Source: CAVWDU01 sp963840725
Lineage (GTDB): Bacteria; Pseudomonadota; Gammaproteobacteria; Pseudomonadales; Halieaceae
Assembly: GCA_963840725.1 (NCBI GenBank)
Contig: CAWIZY010000028.1
Location: 248,001 to 312,000, forward strand
Direction: 5' to 3'
Length of the DNA: 64,000 bases
In this document: piece by piece, positions 1 to 9,930 of the stretch
Position numbering within the stretch: position 1 is the stretch's first letter
Layout: each line of letters starts with the position of its first letter
Notes under the pieces: generated by a model
Databases searched by the model: none
The model's input: the letters and a program-made list of their open reading frames with translations, nothing else
What the model was told of the DNA's origin: nothing
Translations under genes and position numbers: made by a program

Positions 1-1
1 A

Positions 2-160
2 GACTGCGGCGAGGACTATTGGGTTGGGCTGGAACTGCAGGAGACAACCCGCGAGGACATGGTTAAGTGGCATCGAATAGTGCAGCTGCTCCAGTACCGG
101 GAGCTGTCGAAGCGGGACTCCACGGCAGTGGCGGGAGCGACCGTTACACACCGCAAATAG
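2..160 (+). CDS. C-terminal fragment, possibly PilZ-like domain protein (5' partial)
   Basis: An open frame enters from the left edge and stops with TAG at 158-160, giving 52 residues. The early part, with GEDYWVGLEL followed by a charged helix, resembles the last strands and helix of a PilZ (c-di-GMP receptor) domain, but the fragment is too short to prove it. The conserved RxxxR and DxSxxG binding motifs would lie outside the window. It runs tail to tail with the minus-strand M28 peptidase and overlaps its last codons by about 17 bases. The PilZ assignment is a guess; that this is the end of a real gene is more likely than not. Confidence 0.4.
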   Translation, partial: DCGEDYWVGLELQETTREDMVKWHRIVQLLQYRELSKRDSTAVAGATVTHRK

Positions 161-1275
161 GGCGTCGGCCTGGCTTTGAGCGAAAGCTCCCGTCGGCTTC
201 GGCGGAGAGATACAAAAAAGCCGCGTAGGCCGCCACATTCTGATCCATTGCAGCGGGGTCAATCTTGTCCAGTGTATCGTCCGCCGTGTGGTGTACATCG
301 AAATACTGCCAACCGTTCTGGTTCAGACTCACCACTGGCATACCGGCCTGCTTTAGATAGTACACATCGGGGCCGCCATAAGCGGCGTTATCACCGAGAC
401 CGATTCCCAGCGGTTCCAGCACCGCACCCAGCGCGCGCGCCAGAGAAATTTTGTCGTCGGCGACCCCGGTCTGGAACCGCCAGAACCGGCCTGTGCCAAA
501 GTCCGACTCAGTGCCCAGAATATGCTGGGGAAGCTCGGCCTTATGCCGCTCGGCATAGGCCTTGGCGCCGACCAGTCCTACCTCCTCCGAGCCAAACAAC
601 ACCAGCCTGATGGTGCGTCGCGGCGATGTGGCCAACTGCTCAAGCAGCACCTTGCCCGCCGCCATGATAATGGCTACTCCAGCTCCGTCGTCTACTGCGC
701 CTGTGCCCAGATCCCAGGAATCCAGATGTGCCCCCACAAGAATGATCTCCCCAGCGGCATCGCTGCCGGGGATTTCAGCGATCACATTGCCCGATTCGGC
801 GGGCGGCATCAGTTGCGGTGTCATCAAAAGCCGCAGGCTGACAGTTTCGCCTCGCTGGAGAATGCGGCGTAGCTGGTCTGCATCAGGCCCCGCCAGCGCT
901 GCCGCCCAGCCCGGTGATAGTCAGCGACTGAGGGTATGGCGAGAGTATGTCTGCACGCTCCTCTCCCCTTCGCCACATCGGCACCTGGAACGGCTCGACA
1001 CGAACATGGCTAAACCCCAGCGCCGTCAACTTGCGCACCGCCCAATCCAGGGCCCTGGCCTCCGCCGGCGTCCCCGCAGGCCGAGGTCCGACTTCAGTCG
1101 TCAACGACTCGACCAGCGAATAAGCGTGATTCTGCGTCAGCGCAAGCTCTGACAGCAATACTGCCTGCGCTTTCATGGCAGGGTCGATCAACTTCCCCGC
1201 AGGCTGCCCATGCGCTGGGGGCAGTAGCAACGCGCCAAGAAAGCAAATCAGAAGCGGGGCCGAAAGTGCGCGCAT
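144..1275 (-). pseudogene. M28 family Zn-dependent aminopeptidase, internally deleted and frameshifted
   Basis: This is an exported M28 peptidase broken in two. The 5' part (1275 down to about 885) has a signal peptide (hydrophobic stretch LLICFLGALLLPPAHG) and the family N-terminal region ending near TITGLGGS. It then runs into TGA. The second part continues in another frame from about 886 (PDADQLRRILQRGETVSL) and carries the catalytic domain with metal-ligand motifs GAHLDSWDLGTGAVDDG and GSEEVGLVGA, then DVHHTADDT. Intact relatives have a PA domain of roughly 90-100 residues between these blocks. Here the blocks abut directly, so most of the PA domain is missing as well as the frame. The zinc-site motifs themselves look intact. 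Decay and an assembly error are both possible. Confidence 0.8.
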
Positions 1276-1302
1276 GGATCAAACTCCAGAAAAAAAACGC
1301 GT

Positions 1303-1586
1303 CTAGGGCACCTCTGAACAATGGCAATGCACTCAGGCTTTCAGGCAGATTCGCAATCAAGGCGCCGCTTTGAAGGCAGGCTGGTTGCCTGTCGAAAAGG
1401 GGCAACGTCGAGTGCGGGTTTGCCTGAAAGCCCCGCAGGGCGGGCCCTGAAGCGTCCAGATCAAGGGGGCGGCCATCCGTTTGCGCCGCTTGCCAAGGGT
1501 TACGGCCATTACCTGCGCGACGCGCCTTGCTCTGAACGCTTCAGAGCTCCGCTGAGCGCGATTGCCATTATTCAGAGGTGCCCTAG
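1303..1586. mobile_element. MITE-like element with 28-bp inverted ends
   Basis: The stretches 1301-1328 and 1561-1588 are inverted copies of each other with one mismatch in 28 (GTCTAGGGCACCTCTGAA at the outer end). If the palindromic CTAG at 1303-1306 and 1583-1586 is the target duplication, the element is 1307-1582, 276 bp. A CTAG target and ends starting GG fit the IS5-group YTAR preference, which is family knowledge rather than proof. The interior has no transposase; its longest frame is about 96 codons and matches nothing I know. The element lies just upstream of the M28 peptidase start and may separate or alter the promoters of the M28 gene and the divergent oxidoreductase. A 13-bp copy of its outer end recurs at 17464. 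Confidence 0.65.
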
Positions 1587-1717
1587 ACTAACGTGTTCCC
1601 GCCTCAACTGACCAGTGTTGTCCGGGCGCGCCCGGCCTGGCATCTGTCAACAGGCTGGCGCTATAGGTCGTGATGGCTGTACTCTGGTGCCTACAACCAA
1701 ACCAGGAGCCCGCCGCA

Positions 1718-2821
1718 ATGGCCCTCAATCGCAGAGTATTCACCCTCAGTGCCCTTGGTGCCCTCGCCTCAGCCACTGCGGGGCCCGTGCTGTGCGCAAC
1801 CGCTGATGAAAAAAATCGCCGCTGGGTTCTGGCATCACGTCCCCAGGGCAAACCAACCCTGGAAAATTTCCGTCTTGAGACTGCAGCGGTACCGCAACCC
1901 GGAGCCGGACAAGTCCTGCTGAAAACCCGCTACCTGTCGCTGGACCCCTATATGCGCGGTCGCATGAATGCGGGTAAGAGCTATGCTGCCCGGGTTGAAC
2001 TGGGTGACGTGATGGTGGGCGGCACCGTGAGCGAAGTGATCGCTTCGCGCGACCCGGCGTTATCCCCGGGCCAGTTGGTCACGGCATTTTCTGGTTGGCA
2101 AGAATACGCGGTGGCAGAAGCCAGTGGGCTGATGCCATTGGACCCGCGCATTGAAAACCCCTCCCACGCACTGGGCGTTCTCGGCATGCCGGGGCTGACC
2201 GCCTATGTCGGCCTGCTGGATATCGGCCAACCTCGTGCCGGTGAAACGGTCGTTCTGGCCGCTTCTACCGGCGCGGTGGGCTCTGTCGTGGGACAATTGG
2301 CCAAGCTTAAGGGCTGCAGGGTCGTCGGTATCGCTGGTGCCCAGGAAAAATGTGAGTTTGCCGTCAAGGAGTTGGGCTACGATGCTTGTGTCAGTCATTA
2401 CGACGATGATCTCGCCGAGCAACTGGCCGCCGCCTGCCCCGACGGCATTGACGTGTATTTTGAGAATGTCGGCGGCAGCTCCTGGGAAGCGGTGATGCCG
2501 TTGCTGAACAAGTTTTCGCGGATCCCCGTCTGCGGCCTGATCGCGCACTACAATCAAACCAGCCTGCCCCCCGGCCCCGATCGCATGAGCCTGCTGCAAG
2601 GTCTCCTGCTAACCAAAAGTATCAAGATGCAAGGTTTTATTGTCAGCGACCACCTGGATCGAGCGTCTGCGTTCGTTGGCGATGTCAGCGGTTGGATGAG
2701 CGCAGGTAAAATTCGCTACAAAGAGGACATGGTGATAGGCCTGGAGAACGCGCCGGAGGCTTTTTTTGGTCTTTTTTCTGGCAACAACTTTGGCAAACTG
2801 GTGATCCAGGTCAGCAGCTGA
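1718..2821 (+). CDS. NADP-dependent medium-chain oxidoreductase (PTGR/CurA type) with N-terminal leader
   Basis: A 367-residue zinc-independent MDR enzyme of the leukotriene B4 dehydrogenase/CurA type, which reduces enones or alkenals with NADPH. Visible marks are YLSLDPYMRGRM near the N-terminus, the cofactor-binding glycine run AASTGAVGSVVGQLAKLKG, and FENVGG. The ATG at 1718 is chosen because AGGAG lies about 10 bases upstream; an in-frame start at 1670 lacks one. Unusually, the enzyme domain is preceded by about 35 residues resembling a leader (NRRVFTLSALGALASATAGP), with twin arginines and a hydrophobic stretch, so export by Tat or Sec is possible although the family is normally cytosolic. 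It stands alone, flanked by the inverted-repeat element and a lipoprotein gene. Confidence 0.9.
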   Translation: MALNRRVFTLSALGALASATAGPVLCATADEKNRRWVLASRPQGKPTLENFRLETAAVPQPGAGQVLLKTRYLSLDPYMRGRMNAGKSYAARVELGDVMVGGTVSEVIASRDPALSPGQLVTAFSGWQEYAVAEASGLMPLDPRIENPSHALGVLGMPGLTAYVGLLDIGQPRAGETVVLAASTGAVGSVVGQLAKLKGCRVVGIAGAQEKCEFAVKELGYDACVSHYDDDLAEQLAAACPDGIDVYFENVGGSSWEAVMPLLNKFSRIPVCGLIAHYNQTSLPPGPDRMSLLQGLLLTKSIKMQGFIVSDHLDRASAFVGDVSGWMSAGKIRYKEDMVIGLENAPEAFFGLFSGNNFGKLVIQVSS

Positions 2822-2926
2822 CCCCAAAACCCACGCTGAAGGAAACCCCTGTCAGGAGTCGCCAGGATGGTCTAGAATTTCGACACCAGAGTCCATCCGT
2901 AAAAATTTTTTTAAAGGAGACGCGAA

Positions 2927-3607
2927 ATGCGCCGCAATGCCACGTCAACGATTTTTTTATCAGCTGTCTTCGTCCTGCTGGGCGCCTGCGCCAACAACAA
3001 GCCCCCGGCTGAAAGCCCCGATGGCCTGAGCCTGCTGCCGGATACAAAGTTTACCGAAGTTTATGCCAAGACGGGTGTAACATTCACCCAATACGAGAAG
3101 ATGGGCATTGTTTCCTGCGAGGTATCCTTCCGCAAGAACTGGTTACGCGACCAGAACTCCAACCGGGTGAGCCTGAACAACCGGCTCAATCAGGAAGATG
3201 TTGACCGAATCGAGAAATCACTTGGACAGGAGTGTGACAAGTATTTTCGCGAGGCTCTGGAACAACCCCCCGCTTACACACTGGTGGAGGAATTCGAACA
3301 GGGTGACGCCGTATTGGTGCTGAGACCGAGCATCGTCGACCTTGACGTGAGTGCACCCGATACCATGAGCTCAGGTATGAGTCGCACTTACACAACGGAG
3401 GCCGGTAGAATGACGCTGGTGCTGGAGGCGTTCGATGGCAGCAGCGGAGACGTGCTGGTGCGGGCGATAGACAGACGGCGCTCAACCGATTACGGCGGCA
3501 GCATGCAATGGAGTAACGGCGTGACCAACAAGGCCGAGGCAGACCGCATACTGAAAGCCTGGAGTAAGAAGCTGCGGGAGGGGTTAGACGCCGCCACGGG
3601 GCGCTGA
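2927..3607 (+). CDS. DUF3313 domain-containing lipoprotein
   Basis: A 226-residue lipoprotein with a type II signal peptide: arginines at positions 2-3, a hydrophobic stretch and the lipobox LLGAC with lipidated Cys21. The remainder matches the layout I associate with DUF3313: a conserved tyrosine-rich start, a middle region with LVLRPSIVDLDV, then a beta-rich segment ending in a helix with the EADRILKAWSKKLREGLD pattern. A good ribosome site (AAAGGAGA) precedes the ATG. The function of the family is unknown; the protein would sit in the inner or outer membrane facing the periplasm. It is not obviously coupled to its neighbours. Confidence 0.8.
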   Translation: MRRNATSTIFLSAVFVLLGACANNKPPAESPDGLSLLPDTKFTEVYAKTGVTFTQYEKMGIVSCEVSFRKNWLRDQNSNRVSLNNRLNQEDVDRIEKSLGQECDKYFREALEQPPAYTLVEEFEQGDAVLVLRPSIVDLDVSAPDTMSSGMSRTYTTEAGRMTLVLEAFDGSSGDVLVRAIDRRRSTDYGGSMQWSNGVTNKAEADRILKAWSKKLREGLDAATGR

Positions 3608-3863
3608 TCCATCAGGGTCGAGGCGTGGTCGCTACAGCGTGTCTTGGCAGGCTGACGAGGATCAAGCGCTGGGGTAACCGGGATTAATGGTTCGCCCCAG
3701 TGAACTCGCCGCAGGCGGTAGAAACACATCGCCGGGCGACCGCTGAGCCGGCCCGGGTATTTCTCACTGCCGGCCAGAGCCGGACACGGCAGCCCCCAGC
3801 GCAGGGGCACGCCCATTTAGTACTGAAACCCACCGGGGCAGCTCATCAGCTGAATTTTGAAGC

Positions 3864-6218
3864 ATGAAAAAACAAGCCAATCCGGGACCCGGCACAGCCG
3901 CATGTTCTGAGGTGTTGAGGTTCCTGGTGGCAGCACTACCGGCTGTGCGCCACCTGCGGGCGTTGGGTCTGGCGCTCTCAGTGCTATTTGTTTGCGGTAG
4001 CGTCGCGGGTGCAGAATTTGACCGCGCTGCCACTGCCGCACGGGCGCAGGAGGTGCTGACCAGCCGCTGTATGGTCTGCCACGGCTGTTACGACGCACCC
4101 TGCCAACTGAAGATGGAAGCCCACGAGGGCATAAGACGCGGGGCGAGCAAGGCGTTGGTCTATGATGGTGGCAGGCTGGTTGCTGCGCCGACCACCCGAT
4201 TGTTCGAAGATGCTCAGACCGAGCGCGAATGGCGCAAGTTGGGCTTCCACCCGGTGCTGCAGCCCGACGACCCCAGCCAGAGCGTGATGTTCAGAACTCT
4301 TCTGCAAAAACAGGCGCACCCTCTGCCCAGCGAAGGGCCGCTGCCCGCCGGGTTTGATTTCTCACTCAACAGAGATCAGCAGTGCCCTGAACCCGAAGAC
4401 TTTAATGCTTTTCAGAGCAAGTACCCGCTCTGGGGTATGCCCTACGGGTTACCGGGGCTAGATACTGACGAGCATGAGACACTGATTACCTGGCTGCAGC
4501 AGGGCTCGCCACAGGCTCCGGTCAAACCGCTGTCGACCGCTGAACGGGATGCCCTGGCTCAATGGGAGTCGTTTCTCAACGGCGAGACCAACCGACAACA
4601 ATTGATGTCCCGCTACCTCTACGAACACCTGTTCCTGGCCAACCTGCACTTCAGAGCCGGCGACCAACCGGCATGGTTCCGTATGGTCCGTTCCAGAACC
4701 CCGCCGGGCGAGCCGTTGGACCTGATCAGTACCCGACGACCCTATGATGACCCCGGTAAGGGCAGAGTTTACTACCGGTTGCGGCAGATGGAGATTACTC
4801 CACTACGCAAGACACACCTGCCCTACCTGCTGGATGACCAGCGCCTTGCATGGTACCGCAAACTGTTCATCGAACCTGCCTATCAAGTACCCGAGTTGCC
4901 CGGTTACACATCAATTGAGGACGTCAACCCGTTCCACGTCTACCGGCAAATCCCCCCCAGCTCTCGCTACGAATTTCTGCTGCAGGAAGCTCAGTTCACC
5001 ATCATGAATTTTATCAAGGGCCCGGTGTGTCGGGGCAGGATAGCGCTCAGCGTTATTGAAGAACACTTCTGGGTCATGTTCGAAGATCCGTCAATGATCG
5101 ATCTGGAGAATGACCAGAGCGCGCTGGAACGAGAGAGCGAGAACCTGCGCTTGCCGCAGCCCAAGACAGGCACAGCTATCGACATTTTTTCATGGCGCCA
5201 GTACGCCAAAGCTCAGGCTGCCTATCTGAAGGCGAAAGCGGAATACATGGCGGCGCAGCTTGCGCGCGACAGACTGCAAATCGACTACAGCACGATCTGG
5301 GATGGCGATGGCCATAACCCCAATGCCGCACTGACCATCTTCCGACATTTCGATACCGCTTCTATAGTAAAGGGCTTTGTGGGTGGGGTCCCAAAGACCG
5401 CCTGGGTCATTGACTACCCCCTGCTGGAACGTATCCATTACCTGCTGGTGGCCGGGTTCGATGTTTTTGGCTCGACCGCTCACCAACTCGAATCGCGCCT
5501 GTATATGGATTTTTTGCGTATGGAGGGCGAAATCAATTTCCTGGTCTATATGCCCAAGGATCAGCGCAAAGCGTTGGCGGCCTACTGGTACCGGGACGCA
5601 CGCTCCGGTGTGATGGACCACCTCAACAAGGCCGACATAGCACAGGTCGCCGATACGGCCATCACTTTCACCACTGACGACCCGAAAAGCGAATTCCTGA
5701 CCACCCTGAAGGGGCGAATTTACGGCGCCGACGCCGCCGGTTACGACTACTTGCGTCATCAGGCTGAAGAGGCCAGTTCCACACTAGCTGAGCTGGAAAA
5801 CCGGGTCGGCTCACACAATCGGTTTATGCCTAACGTGAGTTTTCTTAATGTGGTCGGCGAGACCCGTGACGATACTTATACGGTGATACGTAATTCAGGG
5901 TATTCCAACATTGCCCAGCTGTTTGGCGAGGACAAGCGAAGACTCCCGAACGAGGACAGCCTGACTGTGGTGCGGGGATTTATCGGTGCCTATCCCAACC
6001 AGTTTTTTCAGATCAACGAGAGCAAGTTGGCGGAATTTACCGCGGCCATCGGCAAATTGAGTTCAAAAGCAGACTATCAGCGTTTGTTGGCGAACTATGG
6101 GGTAGCTCGCAATGCACCCGGGTTCTGGCAGCTCAGTGACAAACTACACAGTATGCAGCGCGCCGACGAGGGCTTTGCTTCTGGCCTGTTTGATTACAGC
6201 CGCTACAAGGGCTACTGA
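3864..6218 (+). CDS. cti: Fatty acid cis/trans isomerase
   Basis: A 784-residue periplasmic cis-to-trans unsaturated fatty acid isomerase. It converts cis fatty acids of membrane phospholipids to trans and so stiffens the membrane within minutes of solvent or heat stress. A membrane segment at about residues 32-50 acts as signal peptide or anchor, followed by the c-type haem site CMVCH at 69-73 inside CMVCHGCYDAPC. Length and downstream motifs (MEGEINFLVYMPKDQRKA, RNSGYSNIAQLFGED) match the family. It is encoded alone, convergent with the histone-deacetylase-like gene. Cti is usually constitutive and regulated by substrate access, so no regulatory site is expected or seen. Confidence 0.95.
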   Translation: MKKQANPGPGTAACSEVLRFLVAALPAVRHLRALGLALSVLFVCGSVAGAEFDRAATAARAQEVLTSRCMVCHGCYDAPCQLKMEAHEGIRRGASKALVYDGGRLVAAPTTRLFEDAQTEREWRKLGFHPVLQPDDPSQSVMFRTLLQKQAHPLPSEGPLPAGFDFSLNRDQQCPEPEDFNAFQSKYPLWGMPYGLPGLDTDEHETLITWLQQGSPQAPVKPLSTAERDALAQWESFLNGETNRQQLMSRYLYEHLFLANLHFRAGDQPAWFRMVRSRTPPGEPLDLISTRRPYDDPGKGRVYYRLRQMEITPLRKTHLPYLLDDQRLAWYRKLFIEPAYQVPELPGYTSIEDVNPFHVYRQIPPSSRYEFLLQEAQFTIMNFIKGPVCRGRIALSVIEEHFWVMFEDPSMIDLENDQSALERESENLRLPQPKTGTAIDIFSWRQYAKAQAAYLKAKAEYMAAQLARDRLQIDYSTIWDGDGHNPNAALTIFRHFDTASIVKGFVGGVPKTAWVIDYPLLERIHYLLVAGFDVFGSTAHQLESRLYMDFLRMEGEINFLVYMPKDQRKALAAYWYRDARSGVMDHLNKADIAQVADTAITFTTDDPKSEFLTTLKGRIYGADAAGYDYLRHQAEEASSTLAELENRVGSHNRFMPNVSFLNVVGETRDDTYTVIRNSGYSNIAQLFGEDKRRLPNEDSLTVVRGFIGAYPNQFFQINESKLAEFTAAIGKLSSKADYQRLLANYGVARNAPGFWQLSDKLHSMQRADEGFASGLFDYSRYKGY

Positions 6219-6287
6219 GGATTAGTGGGCTGGCGATATTCCTGGCCTGCACCAGGTTTATGTCTGGCCCTCACGCCCGATAAGCCA

Positions 6288-7205
6288 CTAGCCCAACAGG
6301 GCCTTGAGATGTGCTTCCACGCTGCGCGCGAGTGCATGCAGCTCGTAGCCACCTTCCAGCGATGAAACGATCCTTCCCTGCGCGCTGCGAGTTGCCTGCA
6401 CAACCAGCTGCCGTGTCACCCAGGCATAGTCTTCATCCACGAGGTTAAGCCCGCCCATATCATCCGCCTGATGCGCGTCAAATCCGGCTGAAATAATTAG
6501 CAACTGCGGCGCAAACGCGTCAAGCCTGGGCAGCCAGTGTGTCTCTACCGCCTCACGGAATCCGGCTCCCGCGGTGCCCGCTGGCAGGGGTGAGTTGACA
6601 ATGTTGGCGGCTGAACACTCGAGGCCAGAATGCGGATAAAACGGGTGCTGAAACGTTGAGCAAAACAAAATTCGCTCGTCCCCGGCGACAATATCTTCCG
6701 TGCCGTTGCCATGATGGACATCAAAGTCCACGATAGCCACTCGCTGCAGCCCATAGTGCTCCAGCGCGTAGCAGGCACCGAGAGCGACGTTGTTGAACAG
6801 GCAAAAACCCATAGCTCGCTCGCGTTCCGCATGATGGCCCGGTGGCCGCACCGCGCAGAATACCTGCCGGGCTTTCCCGGTCATGACAAGATCCACGCCC
6901 AGTTGCATGGCACCGGCACCGCGCCGCGCCGCATCCAGAGTGTGCGGGTTCATTGCCGTATCGCCGTCCAGCCAAACCAGACCGCCAGTGGGCACCGCGT
7001 CAAACAGTGTGTCGACATAGGCCTCGCCGTGAGCAAGGGTGAGAAAATCACGCGTTGCCAGCGGAGCATCGTAGCGATGTAAAGCCATGTCTAATCCGCT
7101 GGCCAACAACCGGTCATCGATAGCGGCGAGTCGCGCCGGTTGCTCCGGATGATGTTCACCCATCTCATGCCAATGGCACTGCTGATGTGATACGTACGCG
7201 AGCAC
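6288..7205 (-). CDS. Histone deacetylase family protein (acetylpolyamine amidohydrolase/AcuC type)
   Basis: A 305-residue zinc-dependent deacetylase of the arginase-deacetylase fold. Active-site marks are the RPPGHHAE motif with His124-His125, VDFDVHHGNGTED with the zinc ligands Asp162 and His164, and AGFDAH with Asp243. The C-terminal SLEGGYELHALA supplies the usual Gly-Gly-Tyr. Bacterial members act on acetylated polyamines, small amides or acetyl-lysine. The next gene, on the opposite strand, encodes an acyl-CoA synthetase fused to a GNAT acetyltransferase of the Pat type; an acetylase-deacetylase pairing is therefore plausible but is inference. The two start about 135 bases apart, with a shared promoter region. 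Confidence 0.93.
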   Translation of the reverse strand: MLAYVSHQQCHWHEMGEHHPEQPARLAAIDDRLLASGLDMALHRYDAPLATRDFLTLAHGEAYVDTLFDAVPTGGLVWLDGDTAMNPHTLDAARRGAGAMQLGVDLVMTGKARQVFCAVRPPGHHAERERAMGFCLFNNVALGACYALEHYGLQRVAIVDFDVHHGNGTEDIVAGDERILFCSTFQHPFYPHSGLECSAANIVNSPLPAGTAGAGFREAVETHWLPRLDAFAPQLLIISAGFDAHQADDMGGLNLVDEDYAWVTRQLVVQATRSAQGRIVSSLEGGYELHALARSVEAHLKALLG

Positions 7206-7340
7206 CGTCTACTCCTCTGCTTGAAAATAGATAATCAGCATAGTGCGACAAGGGGCCACTGAGCGCAATCTGTTGCAGACAATGCGGACTATAATGCAAT
7301 CTGCGGCACATGGATCCACGGCTAGGGACGGTACCCGACG

Positions 7341-9882
7341 ATGAAAAAGCACTACCTGCACAAGGTCTTCGAACCCCAGTCCGTGGCAGTGATCGGCGCA
7401 TCCGACCGCGAGTCATCTGTCGGCGCTCTGGTGCTGAAAAACCTCACTGAGGGTGGCTACCGGGGTGACGTCTATCCGGTCAATCCACTGCACGAGACGA
7501 TCCAGGGTCGACCGGCGTTTGCCTCGATGAGGGATATCGAGCACCCCGTGGACCTGGCGATCATCACTGTTCCCGCAGCAGCGATACCGCAGATAATGCG
7601 CGAGTGCGGAGAGCGACAGGTGGGCGCTGCCATCGTGATATCAGCGGGCTTTAGCGAGGTCGGCCCTCGCGGTCAGGCACTGCAGAATGAAATCGTGGAT
7701 ATCGCGCGCACCTACAATGTACGCCTGGTAGGCCCCAACTGTCTCGGCGTCATCAGGCCTCGCGCCGGCCTCAACGCCAGCTTCGCTATGAGCAAGGTGG
7801 GTAGCGGGCGTCTGGCGCTGGTAGCTCAGTCCGGGGCGTTCTGCACCGCGCTGCTCGATTGGGCTGCTTCTGCGGGATTCGGTTTTTCTGCGGTCGCCTC
7901 GCTGGGCGCCACGGCTGATGTGGGATTTGGACAAGTGCTGGACTTTCTTGCCCTCGACCCGGAGACCCAGAGCATACTGCTCTACGTCGAGGGTATTGCA
8001 GATGCCCGGGCCTTCCTCAGCGGCTTGAGAGTCGCGGCACGGCTGAAACCGGTTATCGTGGTCAAGTCCGGCCGCAGCGAGAACGGGACCCGTGCCGCCG
8101 TATCACACACAGGCGCGCTCGTGGGCGGTGACGAAGTGTTCGACGCCGCGATCCGGCGGGCGGGAGCGGTCAGGGTAACGACCGTCAATCAACTGTTCGC
8201 TGCGGCGCGCACACTCGCATCGGGCACTCGGGTCGAAGGGCCCAGACTGGCCATCATCACCAACGGAGGTGGACCTGGCGTGATGGCGGCCGACCGAGCC
8301 AGTGACCTGAAGGTACCGCTGGCCAGAGTCTCGCGTCCAACCATCGATCAATTGACTCAGGTGCTCCCGGCGCACTGGTCCCACAGCGATCCAGTGGACA
8401 TTCTCGGTGATGCCGGTGGCGAGCGCTACGGCCATGCCACCCGGCTGGTGCTGGCCGATGAGGGTGTCGACGGATTGCTGGTACTGCTGGCGCCCCAGGC
8501 GATGACCGACCCAACCGCCTGCGCCGAACAGGTGATTGCGGCCGCAGCATCAGCAAACCCGTGCTTGCCTGCTGGATGGGGCAGCCCTGGTTGAGGAGGG
8601 ACGCCGCAGATTCGACGCGGCGGGTATCCCCCAGTTCACCAGTCCCGATGGCGGCGTAGACGGCTTTGGCTACCTCGCTGCATACCGCGCTAATCAGCGC
8701 GCGCTGCTGCAGGCACCCCCACCCTTGTCCAAACGCCACCTCGGCCGCCGATGCCCTGGTCGCGGCACAGACCCTGGGTATGCCGGTCGCCCTGAAGATC
8801 AATTCGGCGGATATACCTCACAAGACGATGTGGGCGGCGTACGGCTACACGTTAGGGAGCCGCATTCAGTGCGCGCCGCCTACCGGGAGATGATGGACCA
8901 GATCACGCAGCAACAACCCCAGGCCAGAATCGATGGGATCACCGTAGAGTCCATGGTCGATCGCCCCCACGCCCGGGAGATTATGATGGGGATCGCTCGC
9001 GACCCGATCTTTGGACCCGTCATCAGCTTCGGTGCCGGTGGTGCCGCTGTGGACATTATCGAGGATAGCCAGGTGGCCCTGCCGCCGCTCAATGAATACC
9101 TGAGCAGGGAACTGATTGCCAGCACTCGAGCCGCAAGACTGCTGCGACGATTTCGTAACCTGCCTGAGGCAGACAACGCGGCGTTGGTTGACATTCTTCA
9201 GCGCGTGTCGGAAATGGCCTGTGAATTACCGGAACTACAGGAACTGGACATCAACCCGATCCTGGTCGATGAAAACGGCGCACTGGCTGTCGACGCGCGT
9301 ATCAGCGTGGCAGCGCCACAGACCAGTACCGCCAACTATGGACACATGGGCATTCACCCCTACCCACCAGAATTGGAAACGACCTGGCACCTCGCCAATG
9401 GCGAGGATATCTCCGTGCGACCAATCAGACCCGAAGACGCCAGCATAGAACAGACATTTGTAGAACGGCTATCGGACGAGAGTCGCTACAATCGCTTTAT
9501 GAACCGCATGGAAAAGTTGACCCCGCTAATGCTGGCCCGTTTCACTCAGATCGACTACGATCGCGAAATGGCCCTCGTTGCGGTGACCGGAGAACAGAGC
9601 CCGGAAGCGCGTATAGTTGGTGTGGCCCGCTACATCAGCAATCCGGACCGGGAATCTTGCGAATTCGCCCTCACCATAGCAGACGATTGGCAAAAAAAAG
9701 GCATCGGCAACCAGCTAATGCAGCGACTGATGACTGTGGCCCGAGATCGTGGTTTGCAAATCATGGAAGGTGAGGTGCTGGCCCGCAACGGCAAGATGTT
9801 GCGCCTGTGCAAGAACCTGGGCTTTCGTGTCGTAGCCGACCCCGATGATCATGAAGTGGTAACCGTCAGGCGCCACTTGTAA
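7341..9882 (+). pseudogene. NDP-forming acyl-CoA synthetase fused to GNAT acetyltransferase (PatZ-like), with several frame lesions
   Basis: The intact family protein is about 890-900 residues: a CoA-binding domain, a succinyl-CoA-ligase-like domain, an ATP-grasp domain and a C-terminal GNAT acetyltransferase; members acetylate acetyl-CoA synthetase and other proteins. Here the N-terminal 400 residues are open from the ATG at 7341 (VAVIGASDRESSVG, VGPNCLGVIRP, SHTGALVGGDEVFDAAIRRAG). The conserved KPVLACWMG is found in a second frame at 8555 and LVEEGRR in a third at about 8590. ATSAADALVAAQTLGMPVAL, near 8740-8800, is again in another frame, and DVGGVRL resumes after 8830. About 50 residues also appear to be missing before ATSAADAL. 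The GNAT domain (about 9400-9882) is intact. As read, no full-length protein can be made. Confidence 0.8.
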
Positions 9883-9930
9883 CGGGCACCTGCGATTGAC
9901 ACGCGGCCCAGCCGTGCTGACTACCTGGAC

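Noticed and set aside
1321..1611. 96-codon frame inside the inverted-repeat element
   Set aside because: It begins within the terminal repeat, runs out through the other one, and has no transposase motif; length is expected by chance in GC-rich DNA.
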